The notes under the pieces are model-generated. The model did no database searches, was not told the DNA's origin, and saw nothing but the letters and a program-made list of their open reading frames with translations. The position numbers were made by a program, and so were the translations under genes. DNA of 64,000 nt, from assembly GCA_000940995.1 (NCBI GenBank), contig CP005973.1, positions 1,984,001-2,048,000 of the forward strand, given 5' to 3'. Positions 25,711 to 35,462 of the stretch are shown here, in pieces (the stretch's first letter is position 1; each line of letters begins with the position of its first letter). Source of the stretch: Photobacterium gaetbulicola Gung47 (GTDB taxonomy: Bacteria > Pseudomonadota > Gammaproteobacteria > Enterobacterales > Vibrionaceae).

Positions 25711-27282
25711 TCAATCATCCATACACATGATCAGCACCGCGGCAAATGCCAGGAAGGCGGTCATCATCAGGAACACATCGTTGTAAGCCATAATTGCCGC
25801 ATCACGCTGCATGGTCGACAGCAGTGTGGCTTGGGCCTGCTGCATCGCGGTGCCGGCATCACTACCTGCCTTGATAAAGAAATCACTCTGTTGCAACAAC
25901 TGCTGCCAGCCATTGGTACTGACACTGGGCAGTGATTCCTTGATATGCCCGAGGTGCTCGCGGGTTTTGTTATCCAGCAGAGTGGCGATAATCGCGATGC
26001 TGAATGCCCCGCCGAGGTTGCGCATGACATTGGTCAGGGTCGAGGCATCCGGCGTGTCGGCTTTGCTGATATGCTTCATCGCCACCAGAGACAGCGGTAC
26101 CATGATGAACGGACTGCCGATAGCACGCAGCACCATGGAGAGGATCAGCTGTTGGCCGCCGAAATCCACCGTCATGTGGGTGTTGACGTAGCAGCTTAGG
26201 CCAAACATGGTAAAGCCGAATGTCACCAAGTACTTGGGTTTGATGAACTGGACCAGCTTGGGCACGATGGGAAACAGCAACAGCTGTGGGAAACCCATCC
26301 ACATCAGCACTTCACCGATCTCCATGGCGTTGTAGCGCTGGATCTGGGTCAGGTACAGCGGCAACACATATATCGAACCGAGCAGTGCCATTCCGAGGAT
26401 CAGGTAGGCCAGGCACGACATAGCAAACTGCCGCTCGCGCAGCAATCGCAGGTTGACCAGAGGCTTGTCGTGCTGCAGCTCGTTGATAACAAAATGCACC
26501 AAGCTAACGCCCGAGATAATCGCCAGCGTGACAATGAAGTTCGAACTGAACCACTCTTCGCGGTTGCCCTCTTCCAACACCACTTCCAAACAGCCAAGCC
26601 CAAGGGCCATGGTGACAATCCCGAACCAATCCGCCTTGAGCAAGGTGCCAAGGTTGAGCGGCTCGTCATCCAAGCCATAGCGGATCATCGAAATCACCAA
26701 GATCGCCGGCGGGATGTTGATATAGAAAATGTAGTGCCACGACAGGTTTTCGGTCAGCCAGCCGCCGAATGTCGGCCCAATTGACGGGGCAAAGGTAGCG
26801 GTCACACCGAATAATGCCATCCCGATGGCCCGCTTTTGGATCGGTAGCAGTTGAATCACCAGCGAGAAGGCCAGCGGGATCAGGGCACCGCCGCTGAACC
26901 CCTGCATGGCCCGGAAGACAATCATCGAACTCATGTTCCACGATAGCGAACACAGGAAGGATGACAGGGTGAAAATCGCCGTGGTCCATGTCAGGTAGCG
27001 GCGCTTGCCCAGTGCATTCGATAGCCAGCCGCTGAGCGGGATGGCGATCATTTCCGCCACAAGATAGGACGTGGAGATCCACGAACTCTCGTCCAGGGTA
27101 GCAGACAGTGCCCCCTGGATATCTTTGAGCGAGGAGTTGGTGATCTGGATATCCAGGATCGCCATGAATGCCCCAATCAGGCCGCCGAACAGGGCGATCC
27201 AGTGGCGGCGAGGCACATGAAGCGCCTCGCTTTCAACAGCATGAACCTGTTGCTGTTGAGCTGTTGTGATATCGGCCCCCAT
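25711..27282 (-). CDS. emrB: EmrB/QacA-family (DHA2) multidrug MFS transporter
   Basis: A 523-residue 14-helix major facilitator protein. It has the DHA2 signature LDIQITNSSLKDIQG in helix 1 (motif D1), WISTSYLVAEMIAIPLSGWL, RAMQGFSGGALIP and an antiporter motif C stretch (GVTATFAPSIGPTFGGWL). It exports hydrophobic drugs with protons, using the periplasmic adaptor encoded just upstream (28386-27286, three bases apart) and an outer-membrane TolC. The pair has a divergent LysR gene. Confidence 0.9.
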   Translation of the reverse strand: MGADITTAQQQQVHAVESEALHVPRRHWIALFGGLIGAFMAILDIQITNSSLKDIQGALSATLDESSWISTSYLVAEMIAIPLSGWLSNALGKRRYLTWTTAIFTLSSFLCSLSWNMSSMIVFRAMQGFSGGALIPLAFSLVIQLLPIQKRAIGMALFGVTATFAPSIGPTFGGWLTENLSWHYIFYINIPPAILVISMIRYGLDDEPLNLGTLLKADWFGIVTMALGLGCLEVVLEEGNREEWFSSNFIVTLAIISGVSLVHFVINELQHDKPLVNLRLLRERQFAMSCLAYLILGMALLGSIYVLPLYLTQIQRYNAMEIGEVLMWMGFPQLLLFPIVPKLVQFIKPKYLVTFGFTMFGLSCYVNTHMTVDFGGQQLILSMVLRAIGSPFIMVPLSLVAMKHISKADTPDASTLTNVMRNLGGAFSIAIIATLLDNKTREHLGHIKESLPSVSTNGWQQLLQQSDFFIKAGSDAGTAMQQAQATLLSTMQRDAAIMAYNDVFLMMTAFLAFAAVLIMCMDD

Positions 27283-27285
27283 GAC

Positions 27286-28386
27286 TTAGCCCCGTGTATC
27301 AACCGTTGCCACAACCGACAAGCCGGGGATCAAGCGGCCTTGCAATCCTTGTGGGTCGGGAATGGTAATTTTTACCGGTACGCGCTGGACAATTTTGGTG
27401 AAGTTGCCGGTGGCATTCTCTGGCGGTAATAGCGCGAATTTCGCACCGGTTGCCGGCGAGAAGCTATCGACGACGCCTTGCAGCGGTTGGTCCGGGAAGG
27501 CATCCAGTTCAACAGTGACGTTTTGCCCCTTGTGGATCCCGCTGAGCTGGGTTTCCTTGAAGTTGGCTTCGATCCATACATCGGAGGTTGGTACCAAGCT
27601 CATCAACGGCATACCCGGCTGAACGTACAGGCCAACCCGCAGGCTACGTTTACCCACGATGCCATCAATCGGGGCATAGATATTGGTGTAAGCCAGGTTG
27701 AGCTCGGCTTGCTCCAGTTGCGCCTGCGCTTCGGTTACCGCGGCCTCGGCCTGCTTGATTTGGCTGGCGATGACCACGAGCTGATCTTTGGCCCCTTGGT
27801 AGCTGGCATTGGCTTCTTCGAGCTGGGCGGCAGTCACCTTCTGTTGTGAGGTCATGCTGTCGAGCTCGTCCTGTGAAGAGTAATTTCGCTTGAGCAGGCT
27901 GCGGGTGCGTACAACTTGCTGCTTGGCTCGCTCGAATTCGGCTTTGGCTGAAGCAATTTGGCTCTCGACCTGACGGATCTGGGTCTTCTGCAATTGCTCT
28001 TGGGCATGGAAGTTGTCGATAGCCGCCTGGCTAACGGCTAAGTTGGCCTTGGCTTGATCCAATTTCGCTTCAAAGTCACGGTCATCGATTTTGGCCAACA
28101 GATCGCCGGCTTTGACCTGCTGGTTATCAGAGACGAAAGACTCGGTAATGTAGCCCCCGACTTTGGGGCTGATGTTGGTGATATCGCCTTGTAGGTAGGC
28201 ATTGTCGGTCGACTCGAAGTATTGGCCGTAGCCATACCAATAGCCTGCGCCTAATGCACCAAGCGAAAGCATGATCAAGGTAGCGATTAATGGCGCTTTT
28301 TTCTTGTTGCGTTTGGGAAGTGCCGCAGGAGCGGTTTGTGATTGGCTAGAATTGGCAGCTGCAGGCGCTTGGGGATGATCGGCCAT
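27286..28386 (-). CDS. emrA: EmrA/HlyD-family membrane fusion adaptor
   Basis: A 366-residue adaptor. A cytoplasmic Ala/Pro/Lys-rich tail is followed by a transmembrane helix (about residues 33-52, LIATLIMLSLGALGAGYWYG). Then come a biotinyl-lipoyl half (AYLQGDITNISPKVGGYI), a long coiled-coil hairpin (about 105-215), the second lipoyl half and a beta-barrel (TNIYAPIDGIVGKRSL). It connects the EmrB-type pump to TolC. It is the first gene of the emrAB operon, with its promoter in the 130-base gap facing the LysR gene. Confidence 0.9.
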   Translation of the reverse strand: MADHPQAPAAANSSQSQTAPAALPKRNKKKAPLIATLIMLSLGALGAGYWYGYGQYFESTDNAYLQGDITNISPKVGGYITESFVSDNQQVKAGDLLAKIDDRDFEAKLDQAKANLAVSQAAIDNFHAQEQLQKTQIRQVESQIASAKAEFERAKQQVVRTRSLLKRNYSSQDELDSMTSQQKVTAAQLEEANASYQGAKDQLVVIASQIKQAEAAVTEAQAQLEQAELNLAYTNIYAPIDGIVGKRSLRVGLYVQPGMPLMSLVPTSDVWIEANFKETQLSGIHKGQNVTVELDAFPDQPLQGVVDSFSPATGAKFALLPPENATGNFTKIVQRVPVKITIPDPQGLQGRLIPGLSVVATVDTRG

Positions 28387-28517
28387 TTTACCCTCTGTGT
28401 CTTATAAGAATTGGCTTTCGTAAAGTGTTTCAAATTGTAAATGATCTCGATTGGTTGATAAGATAAGAAAAAGAGGAAACACTGTTGCAGAAAACGAACC
28501 AATTGACTAAAGGCTAC

Positions 28518-29447
28518 ATGGCGATGGATTTGAATTCGATAGCAATTTTTTCACAAGTTGTTGATTGTGGTAGCTTTACTCAAGCTGCTGACGTATTGGA
28601 TATGACCAAGTCGACGGTCAGCCGGAAAGTTGCTGAGCTGGAAGAACATCTCGGTGTGCGTTTGATCACACGCTCGACCCGCAGTTTGATCCTGACACCG
28701 GAAGGCGAAGCGTTTTACCAGTCGTGTGTGCAGATGCTCGAAATTATGGGGCAAGCAGAACTTGAGGTCAGTGCCAACCAAGATCTGATCCGCGGCCGGT
28801 TGTATGTGGTCATGCCGGTCGAGTTGGGGCACCAGGTGATGGGCGGCTTTCTTAATGCTTTTTTGAAACAATACCCGCATGTCTCCCTGCATGTTGAAAT
28901 GACCAACCGCGAAGTGGATATTATCGGTGAGGGGATCGACCTCTATGCTCAGGTTGGGGAGTTGGACGATTCAAGCTTGGTATCACGGAAGTTGACTGAG
29001 TCGCGCCGGGTACTGGCCGCCAGCCCTGACTACCTGGCGCAGTATGGCATGATTGAAAGCCCGGCAGATCTCAAGCCGCCGCATCATCAGGTTAAAGTCC
29101 ACAACAAAGCAGTGAAAATTCCTAACTGGCACCTGATGCACGATGGTGGGGCGGTGAGTATCGATCTGCCCTACCGCCTGAAGGTCAATACCATCACCGC
29201 TTCCCTTTCGGCTTGTCTGGATGGGCTAGGTATTGCAGTACTGCCCGAGTTTATCTGCCGTGAGCATTTTGCCTCAGGCAAATTGATTCAGTTATTGCCG
29301 CAATGGGATATGCCGCTGGTACCGGTTAGTTTGGTTTATCCGCAGCGAAAATTGATGCCCAAGCGGCTGCGGGTGTTGGTGGACTTTTTGGTCGAGCAGT
29401 TCGAACAGCGGGTGAAAAAGCAATCTACGAGTACAGCCACCCAATAG
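28518..29447 (+). CDS. LysR-family regulator divergent from emrAB
   Basis: A 309-residue LysR protein of the CrgA/AaeR-like group. It has a helix-turn-helix at residues about 3-62 (GSFTQAADVLDMTKSTVSRKVAELE) and an effector domain to about 300. The ATG at 28518 has AAAGG five bases upstream; the frame's first codon at 28485 is TTG. Position suggests that it regulates the divergent EmrAB pump. Confidence 0.88.
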   Translation: MAMDLNSIAIFSQVVDCGSFTQAADVLDMTKSTVSRKVAELEEHLGVRLITRSTRSLILTPEGEAFYQSCVQMLEIMGQAELEVSANQDLIRGRLYVVMPVELGHQVMGGFLNAFLKQYPHVSLHVEMTNREVDIIGEGIDLYAQVGELDDSSLVSRKLTESRRVLAASPDYLAQYGMIESPADLKPPHHQVKVHNKAVKIPNWHLMHDGGAVSIDLPYRLKVNTITASLSACLDGLGIAVLPEFICREHFASGKLIQLLPQWDMPLVPVSLVYPQRKLMPKRLRVLVDFLVEQFEQRVKKQSTSTATQ

Positions 29448-29545
29448 TCTGGGGTCGCATTACTGGGGGGCAAGGAAGCTATTTATGGTTTAATCGATTT
29501 CCGTGTGTTCAATCGAATCTGGATTGTGTTTGGTCCGGCAATGGC

Positions 29546-30001
29546 TTAGTTTGAAGCCAGCTGTTGTTGCTCATTCGCTTTAGCGTCAGCCTCTGGCTCG
29601 ACACTGGCTAAATCATCGACTTCGGCATCGAGGATCTGGTAACCCTTGAGCTCCATGCAGCGGCGCAATACCAGAGATTGGGTCTGGGTTGCTTTCACCG
29701 AGCCTATCGCGGCCCCGGTACCGGCCCCAAGAGCCAGGCCCCATACCATGCTCTCTCCCATCCCGACATCATCGGTGAGCAGTCCACCGAGCGCCCCTGC
29801 CGCGGTACCGATAAGTGCCATATTGGCAGCACTGGTGCGGACCGCCTCACCTTTATCGACTTCCTGGGTCTTCTGGCGGCATTCCGCCAAGTCTTGCTCG
29901 TACTCGAGTTGGGTTTTGTCATGGGAGCCGACAACTGGCGCAGCATTATACGAACAGGCAGAGAGCAAAGCTGTACAGATAAGAAGGGCTGGTTTTTTCA
30001 C
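29546..30001 (-). CDS. Glycine-zipper outer-membrane lipoprotein
   Basis: A 151-residue lipoprotein. The lipobox LLSAC places the acylated cysteine at residue 16. Residues about 58-103 form a glycine zipper (MALIGTAAGALGGLL, then WGLALGAGTGAAIGSV), as in small Gly-zipper envelope proteins such as SlyB and Rick-type proteins. The C-terminal tail is acidic. It is probably anchored in the outer membrane. Function is unknown beyond envelope structure or stress. Confidence 0.8.
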   Translation of the reverse strand: MKKPALLICTALLSACSYNAAPVVGSHDKTQLEYEQDLAECRQKTQEVDKGEAVRTSAANMALIGTAAGALGGLLTDDVGMGESMVWGLALGAGTGAAIGSVKATQTQSLVLRRCMELKGYQILDAEVDDLASVEPEADAKANEQQQLASN

Positions 30002-30133
30002 AGTTCTAGTTTTTCGCTGGCCAAAGAAAGATGGCCGCTATGGTAGGGGCAAAATCGCTTCTCTTCAATACAGTGTTTTTTATTTTATGTATCTTAATGC
30101 TAATGGAACAATAATGCGGCAGGTTGCCTGAAA

Positions 30134-30150
30134 AATTTACAATGTAAATT
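30134..30150. promoter_or_regulatory. Palindrome AATTTAC-AAT-GTAAATT
   Basis: A perfect 7-3-7 palindrome stands just past the DUF3187 stop and 133 bases upstream of the lipoprotein start. Its core TACAATGTA is the same as in the TetR operator at 12245. On the minus strand TTT follows, so an AT-rich terminator is an alternative reading. Confidence 0.35.
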
Positions 30151-30155
30151 ATGAA

Positions 30156-31133
30156 TCACTGCATTCGATGGCGGTAGCCGAGGGTAAAGGCAATATCGGT
30201 ACTGTTATCCATATTGAAGGCATTCTCGATCATCGACACCTCGATCGCGCCGCGCTTGGTATGGTAGCGATAGCCTAGTAAAAACTCGGTGGACGGCTCG
30301 CTGAGATCAGACGTCGCATCACTGGCCCCCTCGTAGACATGTACTTCGGTAATAAAGCGGTGTTTGGGGCTGATTTGGTATTGGTAACTGACCCCGGTGG
30401 CAAAGGCGAATTTGTTGTATTTGATTTGTGCCAACACCTCATCATGATGGCGGTAGGATAAACCCAGCAGGGTATAGATGCTGTGCTTGCCTGTTCGGTA
30501 GCTGTAATTGAGTTGCAGCGCTTGTTCGAAATTGCTGGTTTTGAACGGCCCGCTGCCAACGTAGTTGAAGTAGAGCGATCCGCCAAGAGACAGACCGTGA
30601 TGCTTGTTTTCAAGCAGTTGGTAGCTGGTATAGAGGGAAAACGCATTGCTGATGGTTTCGCCTTCGAAGTCGTGGATTTCAACTCCGTACTGCGGGACCG
30701 AGATGTCGAAGGAGTGATCATCAACTTCATCGCGGCCATTCTGCCCAATACCGAACCAGTCATGGAAGGCTTTGGTCAGGGTGTCGAGGTGGTTGTTGGC
30801 GGCAAAGCGCCAGGTGTAGTCGAGCTCCAAGGCCCATTGGTCGTTGAGTTGCCAAAACCCGCCAATCGAAAGCGCATTTTGGTAGTAATCTGCGCTGTAC
30901 TCTTCGGTGTGGGCCCACACGCTGGCAATGGTACCGGTGGCATAGAGTTCAACAGTATCCGGCGCATGGCTGAAGCCGGTTCTGACCAAGGGAGTCAGTG
31001 CATTCGACTGCAGGGGAGACTGGGCATAGGTTTTCAGTGGACCGTAATCGGCATAGCGCTGCTCAACGCCGGCTTGGGCGTGCCCTGCGAGCGAAAGCGT
31101 AATGAATACCGAGAGTTGCTTGTGATTATCCAT
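30156..31133 (-). CDS. Outer-membrane beta-barrel protein (DUF3187 family)
   Basis: A 325-residue exported protein. The N-terminus is a short signal peptide (LSVFITLSLAGHAQA). The rest alternates polar and aromatic residues in strands such as FWQLNDQWALELDYTW, YSYRTGKHSIYTLLGLSY and EFLLGYRYHTKRGAIEVSM, and ends in the aromatic/basic C-terminal strand typical of barrels (FTLGYRHRM). I assign it to DUF3187, common in Vibrionaceae and Shewanella. No function is established; a porin or lipid-related role is possible. Confidence 0.75.
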   Translation of the reverse strand: MDNHKQLSVFITLSLAGHAQAGVEQRYADYGPLKTYAQSPLQSNALTPLVRTGFSHAPDTVELYATGTIASVWAHTEEYSADYYQNALSIGGFWQLNDQWALELDYTWRFAANNHLDTLTKAFHDWFGIGQNGRDEVDDHSFDISVPQYGVEIHDFEGETISNAFSLYTSYQLLENKHHGLSLGGSLYFNYVGSGPFKTSNFEQALQLNYSYRTGKHSIYTLLGLSYRHHDEVLAQIKYNKFAFATGVSYQYQISPKHRFITEVHVYEGASDATSDLSEPSTEFLLGYRYHTKRGAIEVSMIENAFNMDNSTDIAFTLGYRHRMQ

Positions 31134-31307
31134 AGGGGAGCCGATGCAGATTGAATCTTGTCCTTTGCTCGTTGTTATACTTATTTAGGCTGTCGCTGCG
31201 CTGAATGTGTAACAAAGTAATGCAAAGCTTTTCAAGATATTGAATCTTCAGTATAGCTCCCCTCTCGGGGGGCTGACGGGCTAAATGCGATCCCGCCCGG
31301 CATGGGC

Positions 31308-32471
31308 CTACAAAATAACATGCGGCAGATAGCGTGACATATCCTGGGTGATGCGTGAGCTATCCTCTCTGATGGAGATACCTCCTGCCCGGTCGTCTAC
31401 CAGCCAACTGCCGATCAAGGTGTAGGCATTGTTGAACTTCGGCAGCGGGTGGTAGGCCTGGTAGATCACTCCCTCATCGCCGTAGGGGCCATCCACCCTC
31501 AGGGTCTGCCTGCCGTTTTCGACGATAGTGATGTTGGCACCTTCGCGGGCAAATATCGGCTTGATGACATAGTCCTTGAGCTCGCTAAGTCCTGGATCAT
31601 CGGCAAAATAGGCCGGCAGCAAGTTCGGGTGTCCTTTGTATTTGTGCCAAAGCATCGGCAGTAGCGCTTTGTTGCTGAGCACTGATTTCCACATCGGCTC
31701 CAGCCAGTTGATCGGGTTGGATGGCAAGTGCTTGGCGTATTCTTCTCTTAGCATGAACTCCCAGGGATAGAGCTTGAACATCCAGCGGATGGGTTTATCG
31801 GCTAAGTCTGTAAACTCTTTCTTGCCGTTGATCCCGATATCTTCGACAAAGACGAAGGCGGTCGACAGGCCTGCTTCCTTGGCGCAGTCTTGCATATACT
31901 GCACCGTGCCCCTGTCTTCGACGGTATCTTTGCAGCAGGAAAAGTGCAGGGTCTGCCCGGGTTGCTGGCGTGCAAGGGTTTGGAAGCGGGCGATCAGCAA
32001 TTCCTGCAGGAGGTTGAACTGATCGGCGTCGCGGCGGATCGCCCCGCTGTTGACCATATCTTCCAGCCACAGCCATTGCCAAAAGCCGGTTTCATAGAGC
32101 GAGGTTGGGGTATCGGCATTATTCTCATACAGCTTGGCAAAGCCGTTGCCGTCGTAGGCAAAATCGAGTCGGGAATAGAGCGAAGGCTCTCGGCTGCGCC
32201 ACGACTCGAGGATTGGCTGCCACATGGTTTCCGGTATCTGGAATCGTTGCAGCCAGTATTCGTCGGCCACCACGTCATCGACAACCTCCAGGCACATCTG
32301 GTGGATTTCCTCGGTCGGCGCTTCAAGGTCTTGCTCTATCTGCTTGAGGGTGAACTGGTAGTAGCCGGTTTCGTCCCAATACGGCTCGCCGTACATGGTG
32401 TGGAAGCCGAATCCATATTCTTTGGCGAGCTCACGCCAGTGGGGGCGTTCTTTGCTGTCGATCCTTAACAT
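31308..32471 (-). CDS. Glutathionylspermidine synthase-like ATP-grasp ligase (YgiC/YjfC type)
   Basis: A 387-residue protein of the GSP synthase C-terminal family: pre-ATP-grasp and ATP-grasp folds that join a carboxylate to an amine using ATP. Visible motifs are RLDFAYDGNGFAKLYENNAD, SCCKDTVEDRGT, YVIKPIFAREGANI and the C-terminal GSWLVDDRAGGISIRED. It lacks the amidase domain of the true GspS. E. coli YgiC/YjfC are of the same size and of uncertain substrate. The start at 32471 has GGAATACAG upstream; the frame's earlier codon at 32492 is TTG. Confidence 0.85.
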   Translation of the reverse strand: MLRIDSKERPHWRELAKEYGFGFHTMYGEPYWDETGYYQFTLKQIEQDLEAPTEEIHQMCLEVVDDVVADEYWLQRFQIPETMWQPILESWRSREPSLYSRLDFAYDGNGFAKLYENNADTPTSLYETGFWQWLWLEDMVNSGAIRRDADQFNLLQELLIARFQTLARQQPGQTLHFSCCKDTVEDRGTVQYMQDCAKEAGLSTAFVFVEDIGINGKKEFTDLADKPIRWMFKLYPWEFMLREEYAKHLPSNPINWLEPMWKSVLSNKALLPMLWHKYKGHPNLLPAYFADDPGLSELKDYVIKPIFAREGANITIVENGRQTLRVDGPYGDEGVIYQAYHPLPKFNNAYTLIGSWLVDDRAGGISIREDSSRITQDMSRYLPHVIL

Positions 32472-32977
32472 CTGTATTCCTGGCCGATTCAAAAGGGCAT
32501 GGCTGCCAGTATGGCATGGAGTGAAGTGAAATTAAGGCACCGGTAACGAATTTTTAGAGTTAGGGCAATATCGGTAGGGAGCGGGAATCAAACAGGCGGC
32601 GAGCTAGTTAAAATATAAACAAACTGATGCTTTATCGTATTTATTTACGGCTGTTTGCATATTGTTACACACTCTTCTCCCCGGGCGTAATTTACCGGGG
32701 CTAGATTGATATATGTCACATTATTGTGTGTCTCGCGGGGTATAGTAGCCCTCGTTAAATTCAGGTTGCATGCTTCGTACCTGTAAGGTTTAACATCACT
32801 ACAAATAATCGTTCGGGTAAGTTACTGGTAAATAGTTATTGTTCACCGTTCCTTGAGTAAGCCACTTGGCCAGCCAACCTTTTGCTTTAACTTGGTGCTT
32901 ACCCATTTTTTTCTTTTCTCTCTTACTTTTCTTGCTGCCCGCCCGCAAGCGAACAGGCAACAGTTTGCTTTCTGTTA
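32472..32977. other. Intergenic region with one GC-rich hairpin, no gene seen
   Basis: About 500 bases hold the promoter of the YgiC-like gene. A short hairpin CCCCGG-N10-CCGGGG lies at 32679-32700. A T-rich stretch near 32909 and a TATAGT hexamer at 32741 could mark a plus-strand small RNA, but no fitting -35 box or strong terminator stem was found. Confidence 0.5.
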
Positions 32978-35002
32978 TTACTGAGTTTTGATCCAGTTTT
33001 CGATGCTGGTCTCGACCACTTCCATCGGTTGATCGCCGTATTTCAGCAACTGGTCATGGAATGACGCCCACTCAAATTGACCGCCCAGTTCCGTCTGTGC
33101 TTTTGCCAGCATCTCTTTGATGACCAAGTAGCCCGATTTGTAGGAAACTGCCTGCCCGACGTAGGCGGCGTAGCGGTAACTTTCTGACTCGATATCACCG
33201 TTACCCAGGGCCGAGTTCGAATCCATATACTCCTGAGCTTGTTTGATACTCCAGCCTTTTGCATGGATACCGGTATCCACGGCCAGGCGCATGTTGCGCA
33301 GTTGGGCTTCGTTCAGGCTGCCGAAGTACTGCAGGGCATTGCACTCTTCAGCATCGGTATAGATCCCACCCTGGAACGTCTGGTAGTCAAGGTCGAGTTT
33401 GCACATCCCGGTGGCATTGACGAAGGTGGGCTTGCCGCTGTTGTCCAGCTCGCCATAGATGCCCATCTCCAGGCCCAGCCACTCGGTGTACAGTGCCCAG
33501 CCCTCCGCGTAAGCGGTGTACCAGACGTTCTGGATGTAGTCGGGTTTGTCGGCCGGCGGGTATTCGATGGAGTAGGCGTTTTGGAAATGGTGGCCCGGTG
33601 CGGCTTCATGCAGCAATAAGGTCGAGACATTCCACTTCTGCAGGCTGTAATCCGGGTTGGTGTTGAGGTTGAACTCATTGTTGCCGTATGAGCCCACCCC
33701 GTCATATTCCTCGCGGTTGGCCGGAACCGGCACTATGGTGTAATCGGTTTTTATTGGCTTGAAGTACTTGGCGACGACATCATTGGCGTCGGTTTTGAAT
33801 GTATTGTAGTCGATCAGGGCGGCTTCGCAGGCGCTTGGGGACGATGCGGCCTCACACAAAGTCGCATAATCGGTGCCCGAAATATCTCTGCCATCTCTGC
33901 CGTAGAAGAACTGTTCGCTGTTGAGGTAATCGAAAAACTCGTTGAGATCGATATCGCCGTTACCATCGAGGAGCTTGAAGGTTCTGAGGCTGATAGTACC
34001 GTTTTCCTCACGCCAATTGGCTTTTGGCGTGGCCCCCCGTTTGTCGACGATAAGCTCGGCTACCCGGATCATCTCCGCTTTGGCGTCGGCAACAAGATCT
34101 TCCCCAAGCTGGCTTAGCTCCATTGCCGGTTTGCCAGTAGTACTGTTGCGGTCTAGCTGCCATTGGTACCAGGCCTGGCCATTCGGTAAATCCCCCCAGC
34201 CGATATTGGTGTCTTCAGCTGTGCCCGCTCCTCTGGCGCCATCGAGGTAATCGACCTTGAGGAAATCAATCAAGCCGCTGACCGCATTGGTCGCATCTGC
34301 TACCGCCTTTTGGTATTCGGTAACAAAGGCATCCTCGTATTGATCGCGGTGTTGTTCAATATCTTCCAGTCCCTGGCTCAGCAGCCCATAAGGGGCCGTG
34401 CCGACAGCAAGGGCTTTTTCGGTACTTTCAACTAGCCGGTTGGTCAGGACTTTAGGCAAGCGTGCCTTGTCGACGATCCCCATCGCGTATTGTGAATGCA
34501 GGTTGTTCGTCCAGGCGGTGAATTCACGGATCACCTGGATATGGCTCTGGTAGTCATCAGGTGTTTCCTGTTTCGCGCCGGCCACTGAGGCATTCCAATC
34601 GATGTAGTTGTAGAAGTGGGTGATCGGGATGTCGAAATTCCCGAATCTCGGGTTGGGTAGTGAAGCACCACGAATAGCAATGTTGCGGTCAAACTGGAAA
34701 GTGTCGTAATAAATTTTGTCTTCGTCGGATAAGGCGCTGCGATCGATATTTTCCAGCTTGTCCAAATACATTCGGTCGACGGCTTGGCGTGAGCTGGCCA
34801 TCTGATCGGTGACTTGCCCAAACTCGGTATTGTCCAGGGTATGAATAGCGCTTTGGTAGTCGGCAAAGACGCTGCGCATCTGCCTTGCTGGGTCTTGGTT
34901 TTGTTTCGGTTGCTCGATGTAGGTAGTTTCATCGTTGCAGCCCGCCAAAGCGGTTAGTGTGATGATGGCAAGGGCTATCGGGCGAAGTTTGTGGGTGTTC
35001 AT
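32978..35002 (-). CDS. DUF885-family lipoprotein, putative metallopeptidase
   Basis: A 674-residue lipoprotein with lipobox LTALAGC, putting the lipidated Cys at residue 22. DUF885 proteins resemble thermolysin-clan peptidases; the zinc motif is visible as LLHEAAPGHHFQNAY (HExxPGHH). An acidic calcium-like loop (LDGNGDIDLNEFF) lies in the middle. It would act on the outer face of the inner membrane or the inner leaflet of the outer membrane. It is a single gene with a CRP-like site 90 bases upstream (35091). Confidence 0.85.
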   Translation of the reverse strand: MNTHKLRPIALAIITLTALAGCNDETTYIEQPKQNQDPARQMRSVFADYQSAIHTLDNTEFGQVTDQMASSRQAVDRMYLDKLENIDRSALSDEDKIYYDTFQFDRNIAIRGASLPNPRFGNFDIPITHFYNYIDWNASVAGAKQETPDDYQSHIQVIREFTAWTNNLHSQYAMGIVDKARLPKVLTNRLVESTEKALAVGTAPYGLLSQGLEDIEQHRDQYEDAFVTEYQKAVADATNAVSGLIDFLKVDYLDGARGAGTAEDTNIGWGDLPNGQAWYQWQLDRNSTTGKPAMELSQLGEDLVADAKAEMIRVAELIVDKRGATPKANWREENGTISLRTFKLLDGNGDIDLNEFFDYLNSEQFFYGRDGRDISGTDYATLCEAASSPSACEAALIDYNTFKTDANDVVAKYFKPIKTDYTIVPVPANREEYDGVGSYGNNEFNLNTNPDYSLQKWNVSTLLLHEAAPGHHFQNAYSIEYPPADKPDYIQNVWYTAYAEGWALYTEWLGLEMGIYGELDNSGKPTFVNATGMCKLDLDYQTFQGGIYTDAEECNALQYFGSLNEAQLRNMRLAVDTGIHAKGWSIKQAQEYMDSNSALGNGDIESESYRYAAYVGQAVSYKSGYLVIKEMLAKAQTELGGQFEWASFHDQLLKYGDQPMEVVETSIENWIKTQ

Positions 35003-35090
35003 TGTAATCCCTCATGGTGTGTGATCGTATCTTGTTTTGTTGTTATCCCGTGGGATGTTAAGAGGGTATAGGTTTTGATTACGGGGCTAT

Positions 35091-35106
35091 TGTGATGGCC
35101 ATCACG
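35091..35106. promoter_or_regulatory. Candidate CRP site upstream of the DUF885 gene
   Basis: TGTGA-TGGCCA-TCACG, a near-perfect match to TGTGA-N6-TCACA with a palindromic spacer, about 90 bases before the minus-strand start at 35002. Confidence 0.6.
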
Positions 35107-35390
35107 ACCGGATAGCTTGCGTCATTATGCACGTTTTGCATATCAACGGGGATTGACTAAGTGGCAGCAAAATATGCCTATGATAATTGGCCAAGCCTGA
35201 GTTACCGGTTACTGGTATGCATAGAAGAGTGAAGCGATGAATATTCATAATGTTGCACTTATGGGCAAAAAAATGCTGCATTTGAGGTCAAGATCAAGCT
35301 TTGGCTTAAAAGTGTGAACTGGATGGCGAAATATATTCAGCCGAACCTGCTTTGACTAGTGGGTTGAGCCTAATGCCGATGAAAACAATT

Positions 35391-35458
35391 GCATGGAGCA
35401 TGGAGCATGGAGCATGGAGCATGGAGCATGGAGCATGGAGCATGGAGCATGGAGCATG
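35391..35458. repeat. Heptamer tandem array GCATGGA, nine full copies
   Basis: Nine perfect copies of the 7-base unit GCATGGA run from 35391 to 35453 and a partial tenth (GCATG) follows to 35458. It lies in a 700-base intergenic region immediately downstream of the terminator of a candidate minus-strand RNA. Such an array can change length by polymerase slippage. Confidence 0.95.
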
Positions 35459-35462
35459 AGGG

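Noticed and set aside
32741..32920. Plus-strand small RNA from TATAGT to a T-rich end
   Set aside because: There is no -35 box at a suitable distance and the stem before the T-rich stretch is short and imperfect.
35391..35458. Possible CRISPR array
   Set aside because: The unit is seven bases with no spacers, so it is a simple tandem repeat.
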